The notes under the pieces are model-generated. The model had not been told where the DNA came from, ran no database searches, and saw nothing but the letters and a program-made list of their open reading frames with translations. The translations under genes were made by a program, and so were the position numbers. This document shows, piece after piece, positions 33,604 to 42,627 of a DNA stretch of 64,000 nt. The DNA lies in contig NC_053390.1 in NCBI RefSeq assembly GCF_905171765.1, forward strand, positions 505,520,301 to 505,584,300, written 5' to 3'. Each line of letters starts with the position of its first letter. Positions within the stretch are counted from its first letter, which is position 1. The DNA comes from Bufo bufo. Taxonomy: Eukaryota; Chordata; Amphibia; Anura; Bufonidae.

Positions 33604-34725
33604 TCATAGAGTCTTACGTTGCCTCTTCGGGCAGCTGGAGCGGGGGTGAGCCCTGAAGCAGAGGGAGCACACGTGCAAGGCTCTACAACTATTGAAACCA
33701 CAGCCCCCGGCGTTAAAGTTGTTGCAGACCTGACTCTGGCCTAAGAAAGTAATGGGCCTGCCCAGCTTGTCGGTGGAACCTTGGAACCGTTGCGTGCCAG
33801 AGGGGCCTGGCTGGGAGCCTTCCCGGGCCGGGGTGGGGAGATTGGGACACCAGTCGGCTGTGTGCTGGATGGACTGGCACGCAGCGCACATGGGGGCCTG
33901 CAACCCGGCAAAATGGCGGCAGAACAGCTCCATGTCCAGGTTCGCCCAGTCCGTGATAAATTGGAACTGGGCGAGGGCGGCGGCCGCCTTGGCTGAAAAA
34001 GACCTGTGGTAGTCGTAGAAGTTTTTTCCCCCGTATTTGTATCCTAAGTCAGTGACTTGGTACAGGTAGGAGTCCAGCTCCTCACGCCTGTGTGGCTGGA
34101 CGCCGCAGATGGTATCTCGGTAGAGGCTAAATGCCAGGACAAACTCGGGGACCGATAGTTTTCGGTTCAGGCGGGTATCCTTGGCCCGAAGAACCACCGA
34201 GACCTCCCCGCAATTAATGATTTTGTTCTCAGATACGTCTTGCGACGCAATGAGAATGGACGCCAGGTTGACGTCCCTCCCTGCCAGGATGTCCCTTTTC
34301 AGGTTTTCTGGAATGTAATGCGAGGGGGCAATCTGGGGCCTGGAACGGAACGTACCTGGCGCCGAATCCTGGGACGTAGAAGGTAGGACCGGAAGGGCTG
34401 GGGAAGGCAGGGCCGGAGGAGGCCGGGACTCCCACTCCCCCATCCTAGTTTGGATATCCGCGACCGAACCCGCCAGACTGGCGATGGTGGCCTGCAACTG
34501 CAGGAGGGTTAGCTGGATCGACGAGGGAGATGGTGCCGTCATTAGGAGACGGTACAGCTCCGCTTTTCTCGCGGTGGCAGGATGGTGAATCCCTCTTCGT
34601 CTGAGCTCTGCCACAAGCTTTGGAACGGTCCAGCTCCGCAGGGAGGGGTTGCTGGCGCGGCCTGACACGGAGGTCCCGGGTAAGGACAGATTATCATCCG
34701 ACTCCGGGGCCTGCGACATCTTCAA
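33604..34725 (-). CDS. Gag-like ORF with SAP-like motif and zinc-binding tail
   Basis: An intact 373-codon frame starts MKMSQAPESDDNLS. Residues about 32-66 (WTVPKLVAELRRRGI ... KAELYRLLM) have the pattern of a SAP domain, a helix-extended-helix DNA-binding motif. A Pro/Ser-rich linker follows (about 95-135), then a helical core with KYGGKNFYDYHRSF. The C-terminus holds cysteine/histidine clusters: CAACQSIQHTADWC and CNNFNAGGCGFNSC-x-x-x-HVCSLC, the second like a CCCH zinc finger. Its position first in the element and its RNA/DNA-binding features suggest a capsid-like protein of Ngaro/DIRS elements. The SAP assignment is by pattern only. Confidence 0.8.
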   Translation of the reverse strand: MKMSQAPESDDNLSLPGTSVSGRASNPSLRSWTVPKLVAELRRRGIHHPATARKAELYRLLMTAPSPSSIQLTLLQLQATIASLAGSVADIQTRMGEWESRPPPALPSPALPVLPSTSQDSAPGTFRSRPQIAPSHYIPENLKRDILAGRDVNLASILIASQDVSENKIINCGEVSVVLRAKDTRLNRKLSVPEFVLAFSLYRDTICGVQPHRREELDSYLYQVTDLGYKYGGKNFYDYHRSFSAKAAAALAQFQFITDWANLDMELFCRHFAGLQAPMCAACQSIQHTADWCPNLPTPAREGSQPGPSGTQRFQGSTDKLGRPITFLGQSQVCNNFNAGGCGFNSCRALHVCSLCFRAHPRSSCPKRQRKTL

Positions 34726-35101
34726 GCTGCATGGAGGAGATACGAAGGTGACAGATGAGATTTCCTTCCCCCTCCCCCGGGTGACCGAACAAGAGCTACA
34801 GGGGAACGGGTTCGACCGAATAGCGGTGTCCGCTACTTACCTGGAACGAAACGGACCACGCTACCGACTTCTGTAGTGAGATGGAGACCTATGAACGGGA
34901 GCTCGTGACAACAAATACCCAATGCAGTGACAGGGTGTAACAACAGCCTCGTGGCTGGATCTTACCTGAACAGGGAGGAACTTTGGCGCAACGACAGTGG
35001 CTTGCTTGCAGCTCTGGTGGCCGAGGCCCTGCTTACGAAAAATAAGCTGTGTTTGACCGATGCCCGGCGAGGGACGCGACCTGCTAGTCCCTTAAGCAGT
35101 G

Positions 35102-36480
35102 AAAAAACACCCGAGCGATTCAGGGAGACATTGCCCTGAGCGATTCAGGGAGACATTGCCCTGAGCGATTCAGGGAGACATTGCCCCGAGCGATACAGAG
35201 AGACATTGCCCCGAGTGATACAGGGAGATAGCACCTGGCGATTCCGGGAGACCTAGCACCTGAGCGATTCAGGGAAACATTGCACCTGAGCGATTCAGGG
35301 AAACATTGCACCTGAGCGATTCAGGGAAACATTGCACCTGAGCGATTCAGGGAAACATTGCACCTGAGCGATTCAGGGAAACATTGCACCTGAGCGATTC
35401 AGGGAAACATTGCACCTGAGCGATTCAGGGAAACATTGCACCTGAGCGATTCAGGGAAACATTGCACCTGAGCGATTCAGGGAAACATTGCACCTGAGCG
35501 ATTCAGGGAAACATTGCACCTGAGCGATTCAGGGAAACATTGCACCTGAGCGATTCAGGGAAACATTGCACCTGAGCGATTCAGGGAAACATTGCACCTG
35601 AGCGATTCAGGGAAACATTGCACCTGAGCGATTCAGGGAAACATTGCACCTGAGCGATTCAGGGAAACATTGCACCTGAGCGATTCAGGGAAACATTGCA
35701 CCTGAGCGATTCAGGGAAACATTGCACCTGAGCGATTCAGGGAAACATTGCACCTGAGCGATTCAGGGAGACACTGCACCTGAGCGATTCAGGGAGACAT
35801 TGCACCTGAGCGATTCAGGGAAACATTGCACCTGAGCGATTCAGGGAGACACTGCACCTGAGCGATTCAGGGAGACATTGCACCTGAGCGATTCAGGGAG
35901 ACATTGCACCTGAGCGATTCAGGGAGACCTTACACCTGCGTGATTCAGGGACATCACCTGAGCGATACCTGGAAGAAATTGTACCTGAGTGATTCCGGGA
36001 AGACATTGCACCTGAGCGATTCAGGGAAGACATTGCACCTGAGCGATTCAGGGAAGACATTGCATCTGAGCGATTCAGGGAAGACATTTGCACCTGAGCG
36101 ATTCAGGGAAGACATTTGCACCTGAGCGATTCAGGGAGACATCACCTGAGCGATACCTGGAAGAAAATTGCCCTTGAGCGATTCAGGGAATAAAATTGCA
36201 CCTGGGTGATTTAGGGAAGACATTTGCACCTGGGCGATTCAGGGAAGACATTTGCACCTGGGCGATTCAGGGAAGACATTTGCACCTGGGCGATTCAGGG
36301 AAGACATTTGCACCTGGGCGATTCAGGGAAGACATTTGCACCTGGGCGATTCAGGGAAGACATTTGCACCTGGGCGATTCAGGGAAGACATTTGCACCTG
36401 GGCGATTCAGGGAAGACATTTGCACCTGGGCGATTCAGGGAAGACATTGTACCTGAGCGATTCAGGGAAGACAACAGTTC
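35102..36480. repeat. Minisatellite, 25-28-bp units, ~50 copies
   Basis: A tandem array of GAGCGATTCAGGG-based units. The unit length grows along the array: about 25 bp at 35112-35220 (CCCTGAGCGATTCAGGG AGACATTG), 26 bp through 35900 (GCACCTGAGCGATTC AGGGAAACATT), and 27-28 bp at 36000-36440 (TTTGCACCTGGGCGATTC). It lies in the leader upstream of the gag-like ORF of the Ngaro-like element. The open frames across it arise from the repetition and are not genes. Confidence 0.95.
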
Positions 36481-37706
36481 AGGGGTCATGACGCCTGGAT
36501 ACAGGGAACCTGCAACAGAGTGGCCGGGAACCCCACCCACAGAGTGGCTCGAGGAGTACATAACCTGAGTGATTCAGGGGACAATGACCCTGGTTGCCGC
36601 GGGGACGACCACAGAGCGGATTGGAACCCGCGAACCTGGTGGCACCACCAATGGCGTACCCAGAGTGACTCGGGGCGCTGGACCCCCGGGAGACCTGAAG
36701 ACAGCCGCACCAGCGAGGGCCAGGCAACAGACCCCCGACCTCCAGGAACGACTGCCCCCAGGCACCCAGGGTTGAAGTCAATGTGCTGTTGTGTCAGGCG
36801 CCCAGCCTTGCATAGGATCAAAGGTTCCCCTTAAAAAATTATTATTTTTTTTTTTTTTCAGCAGCGCGGGGTTAACAGGGCAGCAGGCCAACAGTCTGAA
36901 TCAGCCGGCAATTTGAGCTGAGGAACGAGCCTGCCGCACTGCCAGTCCCGCCGCCCGGCACCCCCGCACCGGGAACACATCAGGAAGAAGGCAGGGACGC
37001 CAGGGTACCGCCGCCAGCAGCGATAATTGACTAAACCTGGCTGAACCATGTCCCCCATGACGTAAGCGACCAGTCGGTCCGCCCCCCCCCCCCAGGCACC
37101 GCCCCCCCAGCCAGCGGCGCACGCGCCGGACCGGCACCCGGAGGGGGGGGGGCTGCCGCGATGGGCACATGCTGACTTCCCCAGCCAGGGGAATGAAGGC
37201 GGAATGAACCAAGAGGGAGATGAGGGCCTACCATATTAACCCCTGACAAAGAAAATCGCTGCAAACACACGTGGTGTCCACATGACTGTGGGATGATAGC
37301 AGCCTCTGCGGTGGCAAAGCGGGGAACCGGCAGCCGCTGCGCTGCCAGCCCCGGACCCCACAATCATAAATGAAACAGCTGAAATAACACTTAGGCATTC
37401 CTACATGGGTACCGTGCGGATCTGTGAGAAACCCATGTGTATACATAATTGCGGGATGATGGCTGCCGCGGCAGCGGCAGAGCGGGGGAGACCGGGCAGC
37501 CGCTGCGCTGCCAGCCCCGAACCCGACGGAGCTGCCGGTCGGTTAACAGGGACACGAGGTGCCAGTGGCAAGGCGCGTCTGACCGGGCCGCAGAGCGGTG
37601 ATACTCACGAGAGACGATGCGGCTGGCAACACGAACGGTATGCGGGGTGACGAACCGACGGAGAGACGCGACCGGAAGTGACGTCAGGCGCTTGATGCTG
37701 CAGAAG
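36481..37706 (-). other. GC-rich 5' leader of the Ngaro-like element
   Basis: CpG-rich, non-coding sequence between the minisatellite and repeat A1, including homopolymer runs (T17 near 36843, C13 near 37082). The inner duplication CCGGCAGCCGCTGCGCTGCCAGCCCC occurs near 37328 and 37496 (AACCGGCAGCCGC / CCGGGCAGCCGC). It is probably the element's promoter and untranslated leader; no TATA-like site is asserted. Confidence 0.5.
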
Positions 37707-37800
37707 CAAGAACCGGGCGCCCTTCTGCTTGTAGGAGGGGGTTTAAATAGGGTAAGTGCGCCCCTCCCACAATTACAGGCTGCAAGCAGCCTTCAATATT
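37707..37800 (-). repeat. Split direct repeat A1 (Ngaro-like 1)
   Basis: Copy of 30220-30313 at the coding-strand 5' end of the element. TGTGG and the Tc1 target follow directly at 37801. Confidence 0.9.
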
Positions 37801-37867
37801 TGTGGTGGTGTATAGAGCCAAAAATTTTAGAACTGTGTCGATGTCCCAATATTTATGGACCTGACTG
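37801..37867 (-). mobile_element. Tc1 fragment, right terminal piece
   Basis: TGTGGTGGTGTATAGAGCC through the terminal repeat ending GACCTGACTG, completing the Tc1 copy that begins at 29385 on the other side of the Ngaro-like element. Confidence 0.88.
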
Positions 37868-37875
37868 TATCTTAA

Positions 37876-38592
37876 AGGGAACCTGTCAGCACCAAAATGG
37901 ACCATAAACCGCCAGCAGTACCTTAAACCTGTTGATAGCAGGTTTCTAATGATGTTCTTGTGTAAGATGTCCGAGGTGCATGATCGCTGTAAAACAACTT
38001 TTTTTCCCCTGCAGGTCATATGCAAATTAGGTTCTTCAAGTGAAGGGTGCAGTGGCTTTCACGCTTGAAGGCAAGCTCACCACTCCTCCTTTCCACCCCT
38101 TCACATTTGATTGATGGCCTTTTGGATCCTGAGATTTCGTGCATGTGCCATATGATCTAGTTTCTGGCACCTGCGCATTGATTCCCACTGTAGTGTACTT
38201 GGCTTCAGCAAGTCAAGGCGCTGGCGCAGACTCATGTGGACAAGTGCTTTAAAGAACATTACCTTGCATAAGAGTCAGTCAGAGGATCAGGAACGCCGGC
38301 TCGCATTGACTTACTGAAGCCAAGCACACTACTGCAGGGATCAATGTGCAGGCGGCGGAAATGAGATCATACGGCGCATGGGTGGGGTGAAATCTCAGGA
38401 TGGAATCGCGCCTGAAAGAATCCAAAAGGCCATCAATCAAATGAAAGAACCTTATTTGCATACGACCTGTGGGAGAATAAAAGTTGTTTTACAGCGATCA
38501 CAAGCCTCGGACATCTTACACAAGAACATCATTAGAAACCTGATGTCAACAGCTGGTGGTTTATGGTCCATGTTGGTGCTGACAGGTTCCCT
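37876..38592. mobile_element. T2-type MITE with intact TTAA duplication
   Basis: TTAA at 37872-37875 and 38593-38596; the ends are AGGGAACCTGTCAGCACC and the complement. Both arms carry AAGATGTCCGAGG / CCTCGGACATCTT and the ATGCAAATTAGG / TATTTGCATACG region. 717 bp, non-coding. Confidence 0.9.
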
Positions 38593-38696
38593 TTAAGCAA
38601 GAAATACATCAGCAATGTATCTTAGAGAAGCAATTATTGCTGACCATCAATCTCGGAGGGTTAATGGGGCCATTTACAAAAAATTAGAAGTCCATC

Positions 38697-39151
38697 ATTC
38701 CACGGAACTGCCCGCCGGATGCAGATCCGTCTCACAAATGCATTGCAGGAGCGGATCTGTCTCTCCGCTTGTCATGCGGACAGACGGATCCGTCTTTTAT
38801 CACATTTTTACCGGTCTGCGCATGCGGAGGCCGGAAGGACGGATCCGGCATTCCGGTATTTTGAAAGCCGGATCCGGCACTAATACATTCCTATGGGGAA
38901 AAATGTCGGATCCGGCATTCAGGCAAGTCTTCCGTTTTTTCCCGTCGGAGATAAAACCGTAGCATGCTGCGGTTTTATCTTTTGCCTGATCAGTCAAAAC
39001 GACTGAACTGAAGACATCCTGATGCATCCTGAACGGATTACTCTCCATTCAGAATGCATGGGGATATGCCTGATCAGTTCTTTTCCGATATAGAGCCCCT
39101 GTGACGGAACTCTGTGCCGGAAAAGAAATACGCTAATGTGAAAGTACCCTC
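38697..39151. mobile_element. MITE of the 53675-54200 family, one end missing
   Basis: It is the reverse complement of much of 53675-54200: GCCGGATCCGGCA modules, ACCGTAGCATGCTGCGG, TGCCTGATCAGTC and the end TGTGAAAGTACCC. The outer arm with the second terminal repeat is absent, so the copy is truncated near 38697. Confidence 0.75.
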
Positions 39152-40122
39152 TACAGGTCTCAGTAAGTTAAATGTTCAAGTTTATGACAGTACAATCAGA
39201 AAAAGACTGAGCGAGTATAAACAGAATGGCTGAAAAAAGAAAAGAATCAAGGTGTTGCAATGGCCCAACTGAAATGCTGTGGCGGGATCATAACCTTAAA
39301 GGGTACGGCTACACAGCGACATGTGTTACACGACTTCTTGTCGCTGAAAAGTCATGCAATATTTTTTTTTATGATAGTTAATGATGTGGAACTGCGATAT
39401 GTGACATGCTGCGACACGACAGTCGCAAAAAATCCATCCAAGTTGGATTTTTTTGCAACTGTTGTGAGGTAGTCGCAGTGCGACACCATTGACTATCATT
39501 GCAAAAAAAATTGTGGGACTTAGTGACCAGGCAATGTTTTCAACTTTTTCATCGCCGCATTCCAAGAGCTATAACTTGTGAGACAGAGAACTTAAGAACA
39601 AAAATACATGTTTGCATATTGAGTACTCAGAAATCAAAGTCAGGTCTCAGAGTCAGAAATGAAAGTCAGAAGTCAAAGTCAGACATCAGAGTCAAATGTC
39701 AGAGTATTTTGCTTCAAACTGTCATTATTCTGATATTTGACTATGATATCTGATCAGGTCCTAAAATAAGCACTGTATGTATGTCCAGGCAAAAGAATAG
39801 GACCACATGAAGGGTGTTTATAAAATCAGGAAGTACAGCATACTAATAAGAGGGCTTCTTTTTCACACAGGCATATCCTGGGCCCAACCTATTGGGCACT
39901 GAAATGGTATATCTGTGCAAAAACTGCAATTTTCACTTTGCACCATCTGCTGTGAATTACTGTAATTTTCGCAAAACACCTATTGGGTGAAAATGTTCAT
40001 TACATCCCTTGGTAAATTATGTGAGAGGTGTGGTTTCTAAAATGGGGTCATTCCTAATAACATTACAGGCAAAGATGAAACATTTTCCAATAGATGGCTT
40101 CAGAAGTGCTCATGACACTCAC
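39152..40122. other. Mostly unassigned; TTAA-ended palindromic fragment at 39300-39520
   Basis: TTAA (39296-39299) plus AGGGTACGGCTACAC begins a T2-like element with internal complementary pieces (CGACTTCTTGTCG; GCGACACCATTG). No right end was seen. The repeated short phrase AAAGTCAG near 39640-39700 is simple low-copy repetition. Confidence 0.45.
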
Positions 40123-40173
40123 CTGATAGGGATAATCCGTCCAGAATTCCTTCTGGTCCCAAAACCATGGCTT
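40123..40173 (-). CDS. CERS4-like: Ceramide synthase micro-exon: lumenal loop
   Basis: This 51-bp exon is phase 0 at both ends. The acceptor is AG at 40174-40175 after TCTATATCATTGT, and the donor is GT (GTGAGT) at 40121-40122. The 17 codons read KPWFWDQKEFWTDYPYQ, the family loop KPW-x-x-D-x-x-x-x-W-x-x-YP-x-Q between the first two TLC-domain helices. Aromatic residues and the YPxQ ending are conserved across vertebrate ceramide synthases. It joins without loss of frame to the exon at 19193-19285 across a 20.8-kb intron that is mostly nested transposons. Confidence 0.92.
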
Positions 40174-40436
40174 CTACAATGATATAGAAGTAATCACTAC
40201 ATGTAATACATAACACAATCTTGCAGAGGCTGAAAGGCAATTTACACACAAATATGTAATTGTCTGTGCCAGCCAAGACAATTCACAGTAAAGCCAGACA
40301 CCACATTTATATAATGTATTTATAATGGCATAGTACTGCGGAAGTGAAAAAGAAAGACAAAAATTCTTAAAAACGTTGTCTTTGAATATTAATAAATACC
40401 AATTTTCAATAGACTTGCCCTTTAAAGTCAGGTTAA

Positions 40437-40846
40437 AGGGGTTCTGCACTTTCATTTAACTGATGATCTATCCTTGTCATCGGCGGGGGTCTGACACCTG
40501 GGACCCCCGCCGATCAGCTGTTTGAGAAGGCAGCGGTGCTCCAGTAGCGCCGCGGCCTTCTCACTGTTTACTGCCGGCACACTGACGTCACGACTAGTAT
40601 CAACTAGCGTGGGCGGGGCTAAGCTCCATTCAAGTGAACAGAGCTTAGCCCCGCCCACGCTAGTTACTAGTCGTGACGTCAGTGGGCCGGCAGTAAACAG
40701 TGAGAAAGGCCGCGGCGCTGCTGGAGCGCCGCTGCCTTCTCAAACAGCTGATCGGCGGGGGTCCCGGGTGTCGAATCCCCGCCGATCAGAACCTGATGAT
40801 CTATCCAGAGGATAGATCATCAGTTAAATGAAAGTGCAGAACCCCT
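40437..40846. mobile_element. T2-type MITE, 410-bp palindrome
   Basis: TTAA at 40433-40436 and 40847-40850; ends AGGGGTTCTGCACTTTC and complement. The arms share GATCTATCC, GGCGGGGGTC, CCGCGGCCTTCTCA and GACGTCACGACTAGT. A truncated copy of the same family lies at about 52450-52570. It is 260 bp from the exon at 40123-40173. Confidence 0.9.
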
Positions 40847-40888
40847 TTAAATTAGGGAAAACTCTCCTGAAAATGTCACTTTATTGTA

Positions 40889-41707
40889 CAGGGTGGGCCA
40901 TTTATATAGATACACCTTAATAAAATGGGAAGGGTTGGTGATATTAACTTCCTGTTTGTGGCACATTAGTATATGTGAGGGGGGAAACTTTTCAAGATGG
41001 GTGGTGACCATGGCGGCCATTTTGAAGTCGGACATTTTGAATCCAACTTTTGTTTTTTCAATAGGAAGAGGGTCATGTGACACATCCAAACTTATTGGGA
41101 ATTTCACAAGAAAAACAATGGTGTGCTTGGTTTTAACGTAATTTTATTCTTTCATGAGTTATTTACAAGTTTCTGACCACTTATAAAATGTGTTCAATGT
41201 GCTGCCCATTGTGTTGGATTGTCAATGCAACCCTCTTCTCCCACTCTTCACACACTGATAGCAACACCGCAGGAGAAATGCTAGCACAAACTTCCAGTAT
41301 CCGTAGTTTCAGGTGCTGCACATCTCGTATGTTCACAGCATAGACAAATGGCCTTCAGATGACCCCAAAGATAAAAGTCTAAGGGGGTCAGATCGGGAGA
41401 CCTTGGGGGCCATTCAACTGGCCCACGACGACCAATCCACTTTCCAGGAAACTGTTCATCTAGCTGGCACATTCCCTGAGTTTTTCCAGCAAGATGGTGC
41501 ACCACCACATTATGGGTGTCAGGTCCGAGCATTCCTAGATGAACAGTTTCCTGGACAAAAGTTGGATTCAAAATGGCCGACTTCAAAATGGCCGCCATGG
41601 TCACCACCCATCTTGAAAAGTTTCCCCCCTGACATATACTAATGTGCCACAACCTCACCAACCATTCCCATTTTATTAAGGTGTATCCATATAAATGGCC
41701 CACCCTG
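40889..41707. mobile_element. Mariner-like element, folded and internally deleted
   Basis: The ends CAGGGTGGGCCATTTATAT and complement are flanked by TA (40887-40888, 41708-41709). Long inverted sub-terminal arms (AAAATGGGAA, CACCATGGCGGCC / GGCCGCCATGGT) are present. Pieces of a transposase appear on both strands: EFFQQDGAPPHYG on plus (about 41470-41530), and RGPVEWPPRSPDLTPLDFYLWG on minus (about 41370-41440), the signatures around the second and third catalytic acids. The copy is a rearranged relic. Confidence 0.8.
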
Positions 41708-41709
41708 TA

Positions 41710-42167
41710 GATTTAGAATTTATGTCTCCAACAATCAAGCACAACTCAGGTGCTCAAGTGCATTTTAACCGCTTAGTGACATAACAATTCCAACAGTCAT
41801 AACTTTTTATTTTTTTTTCACTGCATCTCATCGGGATACATATAATGCATTAAATAATATTTATTAATTTTTTTTGGGCTACTTATCTTCCAGTAGCAGT
41901 TCAAACTATGGGGCACATTTATCATGACCGGTGTTTTAAACTACGGTCTAAATAAAACCATGAGCTGGAGGTGGGTTCACTGAAGTTTATGGAGAGGTAC
42001 AGGCGCCAGTTCTAAATGTAAGACTGCTTCCTTGCTGTCTTACAATGAAAATAATGCCGGCCTGCCCCCTTCGCCGCCCAGCAATGCAACACTGGGCCCC
42101 ATGCAGTGTCAAATTGTGTGCCTATGGGTCTATCATATTGGTCCATAATATAAAAAAGCATACTCAC
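41710..42167. other. Unassigned intron sequence
   Basis: No supported feature apart from common frog-like phrases (GGGGCACATTTATCATGACC near 41912) that also occur around 57290-57380 in altered form. Confidence 0.3.
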
Positions 42168-42225
42168 GTTGATTAGTAAAGAAAATCCAGTAAGGAATGA
42201 AATCAAGTACATAGTAAATCTCCAG
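42168..42225 (-). CDS. CERS4-like: Ceramide synthase exon: second membrane helix, start of TLC domain
   Basis: This 58-bp exon is read on the minus strand. The acceptor is AG at 42226-42227 after TTTATTTTTT, and the donor is GT (GTGAGT) at 42166-42167. One base completes a Ser codon begun in the upstream exon, then 19 codons read WRFTMYLISFLTGFSLLIN. This matches the SWRFxFYLxxFxxGxxxL segment that opens the TLC domain in ceramide synthases. It is hydrophobic and probably membrane-spanning. The exon sits between a mariner-like remnant (40889-41707) and a truncated chromovirus LTR (42413-42627), so only about 460 and 190 bases of other sequence separate it from transposons. Confidence 0.92.
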
Positions 42226-42412
42226 CTAAAAAATAAAGAAATAATATTTACAATCATCTCCACATGAATTGTTATAAGTGTGCCCACCAATATTACTTAT
42301 AATACGCACAGATCTCATTCAAAGGGTTGTCCACTTTCTGGCTACTAATGACCAATGTGTATGACACTAATATACCCACGGCTGATATTCTGTACTGTTT
42401 GCTATATTTCTG

Positions 42413-42627
42413 TCACAGCCAGACAGCTGAGAAGCGCTCACAGGAGCTTCTCAGATCCTCCTCCTTGAATTTCTTTGTTTTGGTTTAGTTTCTCATCTCG
42501 TTAGTCTATCTCAGCTGTCATGCAGTTGGACTGATTGCTACCCTTTAAGTTCCTCCACATAATGCAGTAGTGTGCGGCTGATACAACTTCCTGGAGTGTG
42601 TGTGCGCATGCTGTTCCCAGTTCCCAG
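42413..42627 (+). mobile_element. Truncated chromovirus LTR
   Basis: It begins TGTCACAGCCAGACAGCTG and matches the first about 215 bases of the coding-strand LTR at 28247-28774, but in the opposite orientation. It ends abruptly at the fold-back repeat junction at 42628. Confidence 0.88.

Larger units (their letters stand above)
30069..37800 (-). mobile_element. Ngaro-like tyrosine-recombinase retrotransposon
   Basis: On the coding (minus) strand the order is A1 (37800-37707), GC-rich leader with minisatellite, gag-like ORF, RT-RNase H, tyrosine recombinase, B1 (30424-30314), A2 (30313-30220), B2 (30178-30069). Split direct repeats in the order A1-ORFs-B1-A2-B2 characterise the Ngaro and PAT groups of DIRS-order elements, which integrate as circles via a tyrosine recombinase and make no target duplication. 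No methyltransferase domain was seen, favouring Ngaro over DIRS1-type. TGTGG occurs at both element/target junctions and at the internal B1/A2 junction. The target was a Tc1 element. Confidence 0.9.

Noticed and set aside
35102..36480. CRISPR-like regular repeats of about 26 bp
   Set aside because: The units are directly tandem with no unique spacers, change length in blocks and lie in a eukaryotic retroelement; this is a minisatellite.
36196..36568. Repetitive proteins (HLGDSGKTFAPGRFREDIC-type frames)
   Set aside because: They arise because the 28-bp unit is free of stops in all phases; there is no start context, and the frames appear in several phases at once.
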